64,000 bases of DNA from Phoronis australis. Lineage: Eukaryota > Phoronida > Phoronidae. The position numbers and the translations under genes were made by a program. Of this stretch, positions 1-13,577 are shown piece after piece. The stretch spans positions 477,562 through 541,561 of the forward strand of contig NMRA01000246.1 of the NCBI GenBank assembly GCA_002633005.1, in the 5' to 3' direction. The notes beneath the pieces are model-generated. The model did no database searches and was not told the origin of the DNA. It worked only from the letters and a program-made list of their open reading frames with translations. The stretch's first letter is position 1, and each line of letters opens with the position of its first letter.

Positions 1-414
1 TACAGGACTACAATATTCTAATCGCTATACTGTGCGTACATATAGATGTGATGGTTGTGACGTATTCAACTGTTTAGGTTTAAAAGGGACTATTGGTAAC
101 GCGGACTCTCGAAGAAAGGCTTTCAATTGCTTTTCTGTCGCGCAGCTCCAATGAGAACAGCATCGACGTCAGGATGGATAATTCGCTCGCGAGCGCCCTC
201 GTTGTTACTTTGTTGCTGGGTTTTTGCTCTTCTAACTGCTAGACAAGTGCGCGCCCATATTTACTGATACTGAACTGGTGGGTTTTCGATTAGTAATTCA
301 AAACAAAGCGATGGTATCGAACCCTTGTTTATACCCAAAATTCAAACCAAGCTATCTACATGCGTCAGAGATTGCCAGTGTGCCAGAGGGAAACGTTTCT
401 CAGATGTACAGTCA

Positions 415-3400
415 TTACTTTCCTTTCTTTTTCCTTGCCACCATCGCCGCTCTTATCTTTTCTTTTTCTATATCGGAGTAATCGAATATTTGAATGATTG
501 CCCTCAAGTGCTCGTCTCTGTCTTTAGCGTCTGTTAAGTAGTGGAGCATGGCATCTTTAAGAAACGACAGCGTGACTTCTGGCTCGGTTTTCGGCAACTC
601 GAATGATTGGTAGGATTCGTCTCTCTTGATTGTTTGCCATTTTTCCAGTTCATGTTCGGTATTCATGAGTTTCTCTAGTAGTTCTCTGACAGTCACACTC
701 TGTGGATTGCGCGAGGCAAGTCTTTCAAGCTGAAACATAAGGATATCTTAAACACAAATGCCAGGGAGATTCAACAAAGATATTAGATCGTTGGCCGCTA
801 GTGACTTGGGTAATTAAATATGCCGTTTTTCTGTTTTGTAATTTAAAATGGTTGGTCGTTCATTACGGCTCCAGGGATAACTACATTCTGCACAACAGAG
901 CTGGCTGATAGTCTTTTGCTAAAGATGCATGCTACATAAACCCGCCAAAAATGAGTAATTTGAATTAGACTGTTAACTCTTCGTTATAGTTAGATTGTTC
1001 CTTAGTCAGTGCCTTGGGCAACTCGTTATTTCTTGTCTAGCCAGGCCGGGCTGATTAAGACCGTTTTCACTTACAATTAAACTATCATAGTTAACCAGAA
1101 ATCAGTTGAAAAAACATACGTACTGAAGCAAGGTTGTGGACAATATGTCCATGCCACGCGGCCATTAACGCCACAAGTTTGTGAAAAATAAGAATCAAAT
1201 AAGCTGACGTACTTGTACATAAAAACAACGTAATCAACCATCTGAAGGCTGCCATCTTGTGACTACAATAACCAGCTAGTTCGCCATTATAATCTGGCCA
1301 TAGTCAAACTACAAGGTCATTGGTTCGACCATTTTGGTCGACTGCATGAGTTCATGATTACTTGGAACTCTGGTGATCAAAGTTCGAACTATTGTTTCAC
1401 CTGAGAATGGCCTAAGTTGACTCGTCTACCTGGCTCGTCATTTGATATCCCAGGTATTGATTGAAGGTTTGTTTACAGTTTCAATACTAAGTCAAATTTT
1501 GCCTTTATTACAAATCGAGAGTGAACTTGATCTACATTGAATTTTCAGCGTTATCGAAAATAAAAGGGGTCGTTTCATGCAACGCCCCTAATTGAAGAAC
1601 TAAGTCCTTATTTGTTTTCCATGAAATCAGGGCTCAGGTTTTAGTAATATTATTAGAAAATGTCATTAGTCAAAGAGGAGCTCATGATGGAACGATAGAA
1701 AAAGATTACATATGTCAGCAAAGGAAGACACAGATAGGCAAAAGATTTAGGGAACTTAGTGGAGTTCCTATTTGGGACTATTTTAGTGGCGGATTTAGGG
1801 GGGGGGCAAGAGGGCCATGTCCCCTCCCCTAAAATTCTCCCAGATACCATTTGGCAATTCGGGTGCGAATTGCTGACTAGCATATGCGTGCACCCAGGGG
1901 GGGGGGCTCGGGGGGCGAATGCACGCTGCATAGGCCTTGAAGAAACCCCGTTTACCGTGTTTTTTTTCTTTTTTGGTAATAAGGTCCACAAACCCAGACA
2001 TTCGAGACCCCTGCATGAATACATTTTAGGCTGGACGCGCGCATATGACAAAATTCTGGTTATTCCTGTTGCCCTGCCCCCCAACTCAAAATCCTGGATC
2101 CGCCCTTGTATTTCATGCAACTGGGCACTGAGGTCTGTTTGCATGGCTAGTAAATTTTCAGTGCGAATCATAACTTTCGGTTTTGTTTTTGGAAAATCCC
2201 ATTGCATTATATAATTAATTATCATTTTATAGTAGCCCTCACTTCTTCCATTCGTTCAAAGTTGGCAGCATTCTTTCCTTTTAAGTACATTTCTAGGTAG
2301 AGTTGCTGATGCTGTTTCTCCTTTTTGTCAATTTCTTCCTGAAATAGAGATAACACGTGACCCGTTCAAGTAACCTTTTAAGTCTTGACGAAGGATTATT
2401 CAGAAATTGTTGCACTTGGGTTTCCGACCATGCTAATATAAGGTTTCAGATTGACATTTTTGTATTCGAATATCCAATATAAAAGTGAGCAGATGTTCTA
2501 TCGGCTCCTGGCAGACTGCACACGCACAACTTTAGTCACTGTTTACATAGAGCTCGGAATAAAACAAATACTTTTTGCTATCTTGGGGCCAACCGAGTAG
2601 CGATTAATTGTAAACCGGCTATAAAAAAAATATGTTCAATGGAACATGGTAGTAAAAAGATGTGCACGATATCTTTGGGACTGTTTTGATACCCATTGTT
2701 ACACTCAAATACTTCGCAAAAACTATTAAGCCGGCGACCACAGAGCCATTTACAAACATTGCCGCAGGCGTGCATTCCACACGATCTGATGTTGTACATG
2801 TATTTTAATGTTGAATAAATGTTGGTACATGGTTGAGCTCTTCATTGCTTGCTTAGTAACATTGCCGGTTAAATATATAAAGCATGGCTGTAGGCAGAAA
2901 CTTTACTTGAGGCCAGTAAAGTATAATGGGTTCTGGTCGCAATTTTTTGAAAATCGAATCGGTAGTGCGATATTTTTAGTTGCTCATTTTTTTCAAAAAT
3001 GAAAATTCACCTGAGGCCACAAAGCTTTGACTTATTTTGATGTGGGTGTACGTTTTTTAGTCAGTGAGCGTAGCTCTCAAAATGAATCGGGTAAAGACAG
3101 GGACCAACTTTTTGGCCTTATCAAGTCACAGCATGTTTATAAACTGAGTTATTTTCTTCCGAATTAGAAACTTGACGACAAGCCAAATGTCAGAAAATCA
3201 CGAGAACAGTCGAAGACATCGACATCAATCATTGGTTAATCAGTTTCTTAAATAAGTGCATAATCAGGTGTTTGTACGAAAAATCAATTGGCGTGCAAAA
3301 ATGCAGCCGGCCTAAGCCTTTCTCTCTATAATAAAGTTAATAGGCTTACGCCATAAAGAGTGTACAGAGGGTGACCGGTGATAAAGTGAATTTTGTCAGG

Positions 3401-4266
3401 GCGTGAATTGGGTCTAGCTGTGGTGTCGTAGTCATAAAGAACGTACATACATGACAACCGTTTTTGACTGATAAAAAGGCAACTTTTCAAAAATATTTCA
3501 CTCAGATGATTTGTTCTTCAGGCAGTCAGTTTGAAAATCTCAGTACTTTATCAATTATCCAACACTCTCCTCTATTTATTGTCTGCAACTCCTGTAAGAC
3601 GGGTGATTACATTCCTACCTGTAGTTTCTTAATTGTGAGATGTAGGCACGCGATGGTCTCACGAGTTTCTTCTGCACCTTCGCAGCCATCTTTCAAATTC
3701 AAGCGAAGTGCCTCTATCTCTGTTGTCAGCTGCTCAACTCGTTCTCTGTTTTCACGTAGCTCTTGTTCTGTGTCGTGTTGCTTCTTGTCCAGCTGTTCCT
3801 GGCACCACGACTCCTTTTGTTCTACAACCTTTTGCAGGTCACGGACTTGGGCTTTTAGTTCTTTAATTTGCTGCTCTTTTCTCTGTAAAGGTGTAACATA
3901 GTCAACTGCGTTGTGCGCACCACCCTCGCATAAGCCGTGTACGAGGCTATAACGCTTCTTGCTCGCTATTGTGTCTTTGACAATCGGCCCGGATGAGTTG
4001 CCTCCGTTACACTCCTGTATCACTTCCGGAGTTTCGTTGCAGTCAGAGGCGTCGCCTTCCAAGCTGTCTGCGGGAGGAGTGACGACCGAATCATTGACTT
4101 CTGACCCAAACGAGCGTGGGCGGGGAAGCTTGGATACGAACGATTTCTTTGACTTAACTGTTTCTGGGCTCTCACCATCGCAGTTCGTTACCTTAGCTTT
4201 AGAGTTCAATTGTTCATCCTTCATAAGAGACCCGGAAGTTTGCGTGTTCTCGTCTTTTCCACTCAT
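415..4266 (-). CDS. Coiled-coil protein with C-terminal GRIP domain (3 exons, 352 aa)
   Basis: Likely a small Golgi-associated golgin. GRIP domains bind Arl1/Arl-type GTPases on trans-Golgi membranes. Exons on the minus strand: 4266-3619, 2338-2243, 729-415. All junctions are phase 0 with GT/AG sites (CAG|gtagga, tttcag|GAAG, GAA|gtgagg, tttcag|CTTG). The start ATG has A at -3. Residues 1-115 are polar and low complexity, with a KLPRPRSFGS stretch. Residues about 125-280 are heptad-rich coiled coil (KEQQIKELKAQVRDLQK). Residues about 297-345 match the GRIP pattern (EVTLSFLKDAMLHYL ... IIQIFDYSDIEKEKI), followed by a basic tail KKKGK. The normally conserved GRIP tyrosine (Y-L-K) is Phe here (SFLKDA). 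Long golgins have 700-2000 residues, so this is a short member. Its layout recalls proteins annotated as 'quick-to-court', but that is from memory and unchecked. The GRIP call is fairly sure; the gene name is open. Confidence 0.8.
1786..2108. mobile_element. Short non-autonomous DNA element with GGCGGAT-type inverted ends
   Basis: It lies in intron 2 of the GRIP-domain gene. The left end reads GGCGGATTTAGGGGGG and the right end, reverse complemented, reads GGGCGGATCCAGGATTTTG. Both ends are followed inward by G-rich or C-rich runs. The interior has C/G homopolymers and a T run and encodes nothing recognisable. Similar GGCGGATC / C-run sequence appears again near 55.5 kb and 57 kb, which supports a dispersed family. 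No target duplication is clear. Confidence 0.5.
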
Positions 4267-5747
4267 TTTAGGTCATGGTCGCCTATTCGCTGTAAAAGTA
4301 TACGCGGTCGGTCAATATCGGGTTTTGTTTAATAAATGTTTTTTCTTGGGGATATGTTGCAACGTGGCAGACGTAGATTAGACCAGGTGTTGCGACAGCG
4401 TACAACAGCTGATATGTTATTTGAAGATACTACATGAAAGAAACACACGAAACCGTGCACCTGTATTGTGAAAAAGTGTCGTGAACTTGTCAATTCCTGT
4501 TATTGTTGCTGTCATATGACTCACAACTAATGTGACTATTTTAAGTATATATAGTAAGCAAACATGTCTCGCTCTGTTTACTTTCAATGTTTTGTAACAA
4601 AAATAGAGGACACTTAGCTTGCCCAGTGTTACCAACCTGGCTGTTTAAGTATAAGTTTCCACGATCGATTTTATAATTGTAACATCGCATTTTTCAGTAA
4701 TAAATAATTTACATTTAAACCGGGTGTAAACGAGTCACGTACGTTGCTCATTGTCTGCTGGTACAGTGTACCTGGTGAATAATACTGGCTGACACTATAT
4801 AGCCTGAAATGGGCTCGGTGCGGTGTGCTGTGACAATATGTATATACGAATGTCTCGAGGACTGGTGCAGCTATGCAAAGGAGATATAGCCAACATAAAC
4901 TGAGTTACTTGACTTATAGAATCTTCCTTCGTGTTTTCATGCAGCAAGTGCAATGGATGCAAAATAATTCCTAAACATTTTGATTATATGAACACGTTTG
5001 CCAATGACTCGAGTGCTTTTAAATCATGTTTTGCCTGAAATCCTTCACTGATATTGGGACAATTTTTACCGCATGCACAAATTAATGCATCCGCTTTCAG
5101 ACTAAACGGCGACCCTGTTTCTGATAAAATATATTCGTGTACAGTAAAAACACACTGAACTGATAACAGGTGACCCAGCCAAAATCGATATTCAAGAGAG
5201 TTATACGTTACATTCCATGCCAGACTCTAATTTAAGTATAGACCTACGTTGAAAACCCGACATATGCGTAACTAAAAATCCTGCTTCAAAATTAAAGTAG
5301 ATCTTCAACACTTCACATCTGTTACAAACAATTACAAATAGGCTTACAAGGTATATATGAATGCTTACAATGAAGTGCTTGCCAAACCTCGTCTAGTAGA
5401 CTGTCGAGGCGCTTAATCCACCAAGAAGCTATTTCCGCTGCAGCAACGCCACTTCGAAACAGCTGTTGTACTTGATTTTATAAACGGGTCGATTGATCGT
5501 TATTAAAATATTCTCGTATCTGTTGCCCAGAGCGGTCGAGCCAATATCTTAGTGGTCGAACCGAGGAGTGAACAGCGCGCGTAGTATAACTATAACTTTA
5601 CATGAGTGACAACATATGCCAAGAAGCGGGACAATATTCGCAGTCGATGCATCGAACACAGTCTAGTCGCGGGCAACGAGACGGCGTTCGCGGCATATCG
5701 GGTATGCACCTGATACGAGGGAGAGACAATATTTGTTGAGTATGACA

Positions 5748-5782
5748 ATATGTGCCAGATTATCATCACTTCTGGCACATAT
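5748..5782. repeat. Hairpin, 12-bp perfect inverted repeat
   Basis: ATATGTGCCAGA (5748-5759) is mirrored by TCTGGCACATAT (5771-5782) around an 11-base loop. Purine-rich GAGGGAGAGA (5717 on) and pyrimidine-rich TCCCTCTCTC (5791 on) flank it as a second imperfect arm pair. This suggests a decayed foldback element. Confidence 0.45.
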
Positions 5783-6738
5783 CATCTCGCTCCCTCTCTC
5801 TTTAGCGAAACTGCATGGCTCTACTCTAGGGGCTATCGGCGATGTAATCGCATGGGCAAATTCCGGACAATTACTGATGAGGAACTCTCCCGCTAGATGA
5901 GATTGGTGAGGCGGGTATATTGCCGATCCAGTGTTAGAGCAAAGGAGCTACCGAAAGCTGGGTGGAGTAAATAAAACAATTACTGAAGTACGCCAAATGT
6001 CCCTGGTTGTAAAGTCAACTTGCCCATAATAGAGGCTGGGATCAGGCAAGGCAATTACATCGCCCTGGATACACGCATACCTAGGGCGATAACCGTGTAA
6101 GCCTACAACCCAACAAAAAGTTACGAATTTCAAAATACATGAAATAAAATCAAATAAAACATGCATATATGCACATGGAGTTATAATTAACACATACCAT
6201 TAGTCTGGGTGAGACGAATCAGTCAAATAATTTTAACAAATAGATGAAAATCTGTCGCGGTTTGCTCGAGTTTCACCTACCGGATGCCATTTTGAAGAAG
6301 TTATGTGAAATCGCGCATGTTGACGAATAAAATGTCCAAGGGACACAAATCTTACAAATTTCACCGGAAACCTTCCCATGCTCTTTTGCAAGTGTCACGC
6401 GCCATCTTCACGCGATTCGCCGAGACTCGCGCTAGCCTTTGCCTAACTCACGTGACTCAGTTGAAATACATGTACTTTGTGGTTATTGCGCGCGTCGGGA
6501 AAAAGTTAACGGTGACCAAAAAGTGGAGTCGGAATTCTTCGCCAGAAGTCACCTTATTGTCGTTACTAAGCTTCGAAGATAAGACCACTGAAGAAAGTAA
6601 GCGCTTTTTAAATGATAGATTAAAGTGTAGAATGTATTTTTGACGAGGTGAAAACTCTTAATCGGTGGCCGGATTTGGCCTACCGCCCGTTTAAAATACA
6701 CGGGACGAAATTCGTACAGAAAGCGATGGGAAGTATTG

Positions 6739-6775
6739 TAGCCCCTAACCGGCCAACCGAGGGGCTACGTATTGC
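6739..6775. repeat. Short hairpin around GTAGCCCCT / AGGGGCTAC
   Basis: A 9-bp perfect stem (GTAGCCCCT and AGGGGCTAC) encloses a 13-base loop AACCGGCCAACCG. The string CCCCTAACCGGCC recurs just below the dynein stop codon, near 59399-59411. It may be a fragment of a dispersed repeat. No function is inferred. Confidence 0.3.
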
Positions 6776-8120
6776 CTAGGATCAGGCGTGGTTAACATCA
6801 TTGCCAACTGAACCATGACCACTCCCAGGTCTCAGATTCAACTTGCAACAACCTTTTTGAGCTTTATTGCAATTTACTGAGCCCTTGCTGTCTCTCAGTG
6901 AATCAGCCTATGTGCCAAAAACTCTGGATTAGCAGATTGGACACGTACTTTTTCAACACAGCTGGGAAGGGGGGTGGGCGACGTTATGTGCCGGTGTTCA
7001 CCGCACACAAGCATTGTCCGACGCACGCCGGTAACAGACATGCTGTCTGTTGCCCGAGTCGCGACGATATGTGCCGATTATGAAATGTTGGCGGTTTATG
7101 TCGCACTGTCGTACGATAACGATGACATTGTGATCTGTGGAAATCAGTCATGTGCAATACCCGCTTCCAGCCTGTTTCCGTGTTGATTTTCTAGTACATT
7201 CACTATTGTTTGTGCTGTAGATTTTGCATTCTCGAGACAAGCTCACCATTAATACATCTGAGCAAGAATAATAGAGCATGCGAAAGAAAAACCATCACCC
7301 TTTACCAAATCCTTTATTCTTCAACTATACCCTTGGTCAGCACATTTTAAGTTCTAGACGCTTCACTCCTTTTCATTCCTTTCATTCCTGTTTTACATAC
7401 CCCGTTCTTTCTACTTCGGCCAAGACAGCCTCACAATGCACTTTAAGCTCACTAGAACTCTTGAAACAATAGAATGTAGAAGAGATGTACAAGGTTAATT
7501 ATTATTGTAAGCAGCAATATAATGACGTCATTGGCCTATGTCAGTTTCCAACATTTTTGTTCACATGTAGTTCAGACAGTGTCCTTCAAACATGTCAATG
7601 GAACCAAATGCAGAAACAAGCTGAAGGAAACTGACATGCACCAACTGTGCCACTCCTGGAATGTGTGCTTGCTTTGTTAATTAGGGTATCACAGAACAGA
7701 ATTAGCATTAGCATTGAAATGTGTCAAGGATTACAGGCAAATTTTACTGAAAACATTACTAGGCCACCAGAGTCAACATATTCAGAATGTTTTGGATTCA
7801 AGGATTAATTTGGGTCCACAGAACATAAAATCAACAAAAAATAGAAATTCACAAACCAAGAAAACACGATCCCACGACCATATGTCTAAAATCCAAGACA
7901 AAATTACAGACTTAAAAAATGGTGAAATTTCACTGTCAAAGATCCCAGTTACAATCAATTTGCCACTGATATAAATTAATCTGTAAAATATTAACAGAGC
8001 GAAGACAAGTTTCATCAATTAAGGAACATGCATAGCTAGGGTGTGGAAACAGCTTGTCAGAATGCATGTAAAGATGGTGTCAACTATACAGTTAAAGAGA
8101 CAACTCATCCGATTTCAGTG

Positions 8121-8411
8121 ACAAAAATATCACTTTTTGAATTAGACCAATTGCCGCTATAAAACTAGTCTCAAAATATTCCTTACCAAGAACGATCCCT
8201 CGGCTTCAGAAGGACTGATAATACATAACTTCTAAGTTGTTGCTGTTGCATCGCAAGAAAGTGAGTGTACATTGTCAAATTATCGATTTCAGTTCTTAAA
8301 ACTTGCGTACTGTCAGTTCTTCTGAAATCCAGGGTTCTCTTCTAATCTTGTTACGGAACAGTTTGAGACTAGTTTTATAGCGGCAAGTGGTCTAATTGAT
8401 ATTTTTGATGC
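8121..8411. mobile_element. Foldback / MITE-like element, about 290 bp
   Basis: Left arm (about 8125-8222) and right arm (about 8307-8405) are inverted copies. The outer part GCCGCTATAAAACTAGTCTC occurs in both orientations without change. The arms continue inward through diverged copies of CTTCAGAAGGACTGA and TCAGTTCTTCTGAA, leaving an ~85-base loop. There is no open reading frame. No target duplication could be assigned confidently. Confidence 0.65.
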
Positions 8412-10276
8412 CCGGCCGAAACCTGGTGGATATACAGCAAAATATTCTACCACTAAATGGCAGTCAGGCACCGTTTCAAATAAGACGTGCCGGTTTGTTT
8501 AAAAAACAATTTAAAGTTTTTCAATTGATCGTGTGGATAATTTACAGAAGGATAACAGGGACAACGTCAAACTGATCGGTTGTTTCTGCAATCAGATAGT
8601 CCACTGCGAACGTGTGTTACAACAGTTTGAAGTTCGTTGATGTTAACAAACTTCACGGCACTGTACATGTATGTCCCTCTAAGTACTGGAACATGAACTC
8701 ACCAGTTACTGTGTTTGCAAGCTCCAGCTTGGCAAGACTTGCTTTTGCTTTTCAGCCCCAGCCTGTGTTTTGGGGCCGGTCTTCCATGCCCAGTTAAATT
8801 TCATGACAATCAACTATGTACACTTCAACATCAACAATAGTTTGTCATTGGCAACTTTGGTTTTCTCTTAGCAAACCTCATAAAATGAAACTGTCCCAAA
8901 TTCTTTTTCATCATGCAAAAATGTAAGGTGCCAGCCTGCAAATTTTGCTCCAATTTGAGCTTCCAGTGGGTTGTCACATAAACACAAAACTGCGAGTTTC
9001 AAGCTGGTGCTCATCATTTGTTAAATTAGCTCATTACTTTACGAGTCGGTGTTTTGGAATGATGAAAAATGTCGAGTAAAGCTATCAAGGTAAGGTAATT
9101 CAAACCAATTGATTCACTGGTGCTTTAAGCCGACTTCTTTCCCATGAAAAAGTGGTCTCGTCTCAGAACTAGCCTAATTGAGTCATAATTTATGCTATGT
9201 ATTTAAAGGGAATTCCATTTTTGGAGGTTTCAGCCTATTAACAGTAATTTAACATTGTTATAGATAATACTGTGAGTCGAGTTTTGATATGTACTGTAAC
9301 TGTTCGGGTTAATTTCCACCCTTGAATTTTAAGAAATTTCACTTTTAACTTCCCACGTTTTGTTGCTTGCGGTCTGACGACCACCCCTTGACTTTTTGAC
9401 TTTCTCCAATAGCGCCCTGGACGTTAATCAAAACGGGTATGGTATACATTCATATACTGGACAAACACAAACCAGCTTTGCTTTGAGCGAGGAATCGAAG
9501 ATTCAATTTCTCACCTACGTACATGTAGGTCTTGAATCTCCTCTATCGAAAACAACGGGATCAGTGGCATGTCAACTCATGTCATCTTCTCTACTGTTGT
9601 TACACAGCCATCCGATCAGTAACTTGCGCTGAGCCGATCTTGTTCCTTTGCGAGCCCATCCACTGAGTCCTACGTGCAGAGTGGCTAGGGCATTAAATAC
9701 TTCCTGTTCAAAAGATAAAACGACAAAAGCAGTACAAAATACTAACGCTCTATTTATTCAAAAATTGATCCAAACGAATTTATATCATAGGAGATCGACC
9801 CGTGTCAACTTATTTCCATGTCCGCGGTCATCTCCAAAACTGGCGCAAGACGTAAGTTGGTTCCATGGAACGGATTTATTCCTTAGTAATGTCTTTCAAA
9901 CATTATTTCGTTGAACGTAATCTCTCGGTCCCAACCGATGTGAGCGAGTAAAACAAGAAGTGACACATGAATTCGGCCAAAGGAGTAATCATGTAATGCT
10001 AAGTTTGACTGCTATAATTAAAAAAAATCATGATTTAAATTACAGTTTTCAAAGCTGGCAATGTGTGTGGCCCAGAGTTTCCTATCAAGTCTTACCTGAT
10101 CAATGTCTTGAAGCAGATGGCTTCGATCAAGGATGAGTTCATAGTGAATTCGGTGTCTGAGTGGGGTGAGTCAAGTTGAGCGGAGTTGGTGTTCACCATG
10201 GAAAGGTTGAGGCTGAGACTGGAGGTGTATCATCCTCACTGAAGCTTTTTTGTCTTCCGAAGGGTTGTCACACCGT

Positions 10277-10366
10277 CATCGTCAAACCGATTCTCATTGT
10301 CAACCCGATTCTCATCGTCTAACCGACTCTCGTCGTCAAACCGACTCTCGTCGTCAAACTGATGAG
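10277..10366. repeat. 18-bp minisatellite, 4-5 copies
   Basis: Unit CATCGTCAAACCGATTCT repeats in register with substitutions (CATTGTCAACCCGATTCT, CATCGTCTAACCGACTCT, CGTCGTCAAACCGACTCT). It decays into degenerate copies until about 10425. It is readable as a repetitive HRQTDSR peptide in one frame, but no gene context supports coding. Confidence 0.7.
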
Positions 10367-13300
10367 TCTCATCATTTGTCAAAACGGCTTTCTTGGTCAA
10401 ACCCACTCGCATCGTTAAACCGGCAAGGAATCTTACGTCTATAATTTAAAGAATAACAATGCCAACGGAAGTAAAATGGATAATGGATCGCACAAACACC
10501 TTCTCATACTCTATCAGTTGTTTATATTGGACCATGGGTTTTACAAATTGGGCATGTACAGCGCTATTTCACTGCAACTGATGTCGGATGGAGACATTTT
10601 TCATAAACAGTGCATGATCAAGGATTTTTTAAGATTTCCTTATCTTTTTAAAATTGCCATTTATTGAACACCATTTACAATTATTCGTGACGTGTAAAAT
10701 TGTGAAACATTTTGCCGTATTCGATCCTGCAGTTCAATTTATCTAGTGAAAATACTACGGATATACATGGATGTGACAGATTAACCTTGATGAACAATAA
10801 AAAGAAATAGTGGTTGGAACATATCTGGTCCTGGTCCAGCAGTGAAAAGTCAGCATATGGTGGTATACTGGCTTGCCAGCAATAGGCCGGTGCCCGGCGT
10901 TTAGCAGGTACAGATAGTTTTGTTGATAAGCCGATACCAAAAAGCTGGCACTGGGCCAATGTCAAAAACCCGGCTCAAATCCGGTACTGTATTGCCAGTA
11001 CTGTTACTGGTATCAGTCCAGCGCAGGTCAACAGGTACCCGGTACAAACGGTATAAAACATTACAAAACCAGCAACGGCCAGGTACACACTGGGAGCAAG
11101 AAAAAGAACAAATATTTTGGCGCCCGCACCAATTAAAACTATTTAGGCGGATTTAACTAGGAGACCCCGCATTGTGAGATCTATACCCGACGCCGGGCGT
11201 TTCTAAAATTCTGTCCACTGACAGGGAAGGGGCCAAGTAATTAAGTTGTCGAAGCACCAATTAAAGTGCTTATAACAGGTGTATAGCAGTGCTCACCGGC
11301 TTAATTTTGGTTCACAGTCACGAGCCATACAGGTTCAATCACATATCCTAGCTAGTCTGACAGCTTTTTGTGAGGCATGTGAAAGACTAGGCCCGCGGCT
11401 AAATTAACATAGACCGAAGTGTACTGGAAATTCCATGAGCATAAATTTTATCAGAAATACAGTGCGCAAGATTACCTGCACGTTAGGACCTCTAGCTGCA
11501 GTTAGCAGTTCAGAACCTGCTCTTGGCTGATCGACTGAGACACGGAAATCATCCAAGGAAGGAATGTTAACTTAGCACTAATCCTGTTATTTGGCCTTAG
11601 AATCGCTCATTGAATCGGAACAATGGTGCTGATCAGGCAGTCTGCTTTCTGGTACGAGTTGGATTGCGTCACCACTCACACATCGGCAGAGGCGGAGTCA
11701 CCGTGTGAGTGATGGACAGGCCCGGAATCGGGCAGTTTGTTTGTGGTTATTTTTGTGAATTGCATAGCACTGAAACTAGACAAAAGTTCAAGAATTTTCA
11801 ATTCAAACTGAGTTTTGATTGCTTCCACAAACACGTTTCATGAATTGACATGGTTGGTGAATAACTTTCAAACTTTCCTCGGTACACTGATTACGTCTTG
11901 TCGATAGTATAGGCTCCCCCTGCATGCACGCGATTTTCCTTTCACTGAAGTTGTGCGGTAAGTTTCAATTGAGCGTCAGATTCGTTTCGATGAATAACCT
12001 ACACAAATTTCTAATGATTTCAATTTTAACCTTCTTAATTATTTGCCAAATTCAGTCCAATGCCTGGCCGCGTGACCAGCAAACATTAGCTTTATGTGAC
12101 TTTTCCATTACTTGCACTCTGAGTACTGGCTCCCGGGGCTACTTAGAATCGCCTGTGGTCAGTCTAATTATGTGTTTTGCCATTTTGAATCTGTTGTTGC
12201 TGTCTATATTGCATGAACTTGAAGTCATGAGAGAATGAAAAACCCAAAACAAATCATCGTGTGCCAACGCAGGACGAGTCAATAAGTCGGCTTAACAATT
12301 AAAGTCCGAAGTACCAATGACTGAGATGACGACGTTCATATCGATAAGTTCTGCGGAAATCTCAATGACGGGATCCGGCGGACATGTCGTGAGTCCCCTT
12401 AAAGTACTTCAACAAAGATTTTTTTTAATCGGGACTGCAAAGTTTCTGAAATCTTGCGTCATGCAGTAAATGAGTGTGTCATTAAAGGCGTACTAAGTCA
12501 GGGAAATGCCATTTTAATGATTAGCTGAACAAAACCAGGAATTGCTTCAAAATCGGCCGTTTCAAACTATACTTGAGGCAAAGTTGAAAAGCATTATCAA
12601 AACAAAAGCATTCGAGCCACTTAAGAAAAATATCAATACAATTCGACATTAAAGTTTCCAATGGTGCATGGTATATTTTCCAATGGTGCATGGTATCTTT
12701 TCACAATTTGATGCTCTCTCGACTTAATCACTGGCAGGTCATTGCCCTTTTAACGAGTCACCGCTGTGCTGCGGCTATAGTTGCCCGGGCAAATACAATC
12801 TAGGAAAACCCCGCCTTACTAGGAAACACCGTTTGCGAGTATGGGAAACATCCCTTACAAAAATGAACATAATTTTTTTGCTGAAAACTTAAGTTTTGGC
12901 GAAAAAACGTAAGAATGAACTGGTCAATGACTTTGCAAGTTTAGCGGAATTGTTTGCGGGCCGGTTTAACATTACTGACATGTGATGCAGAGATAACGCG
13001 GATAACCAGAAAGTAACATTTAATGCACTCTCAAATGGTGTTTCACTTCAGCTAGATGTACACTGTAGCTTATATAGGCATCTGTGTCTCTACCCTAAAA
13101 TAAGTTTCAACTTTAGTTGGTAAAAGTATTTTTTTTTTCTAAAATTAGCTCAGTTGTGAAACTTTTGACTTTTTACTAACCTACCCTTAAGTTGGACAAC
13201 TACGGTATCAATGACATGGCTAGATTTCATTTGATACAAGTGTTAAACATGAAAGCTCAAAAACTAGGTTACAATTTTCTATAAATTATTGTGTTTTAGG

Positions 13301-13514
13301 CCGTAATTAAGTTAATTTGATAGCCACTCATGCAAAAACGGAAGCAATTCAAAAATGCTTGCAAACAAAGTATCGGGAAACAGTACATAATCATGGTGTA
13401 TGGAATTTCCATATGAACCTAATTTGCCATTTCTGAGCGTTAGTGTTCCTGAGTTAGTTTTGTTTGCATTTGGGGTCGATGAATATTCCAATCGACCGCT
13501 AGATGTCGTCGTAA

Positions 13515-13577
13515 ACTCTGAAAATGGCGGCTAATGTGAAATTGAGCGAGTGAAGCTTTGCTGTCCTTTTCAAAACA
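13515..13577 (+). promoter_or_regulatory. HAUS2 5' leader with upstream ORF and YY1-like site
   Basis: An upstream ATG at 13524 in AAAATGGCGGC opens a 9-codon ORF (MAANVKLSE) ending at 13553, 24 bases before the HAUS2 start. AAAATGGCGGC also matches the YY1 motif often found around start sites of constitutive animal genes. Translational damping by the upstream ORF is inference. Confidence 0.45.

Larger units (their letters stand above)
4267..13500. other. Intergenic gap between divergent GRIP-domain gene and HAUS2
   Basis: No gene is recognised on either strand. Open frames here are short and lack homology or coding character; the longest, 6305-6643 plus, is 112 codons and unrecognised. The gap contains a hairpin near 5.75 kb, a small hairpin at 6.74 kb, a foldback element at 8.1-8.4 kb, and an 18-bp minisatellite at 10.28 kb. 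It also holds two tandem copies of a 22-bp unit near 12655-12700 (TTCCAATGGTGCATGGTAT). Promoters for the two flanking genes must lie at its two ends. Small exons of an unrelated gene could be missed. Confidence 0.5.

Noticed and set aside
1653-2225. 190-codon minus-strand ORF in the GRIP gene intron 2
   Set aside because: Most of it is the transposon at 1.8-2.1 kb read through. The good splice sites at 2243 and 729 bypass it in frame.
3464-4381. Plus-strand open frames of 140-145 codons
   Set aside because: They are antisense to exon 1 of the GRIP-domain gene, which has consistent splice phases and coiled-coil content.
6305-6643. 112-codon plus-strand ORF in the intergenic gap
   Set aside because: No recognised domain, no splice or promoter context, and composition is like its surroundings.
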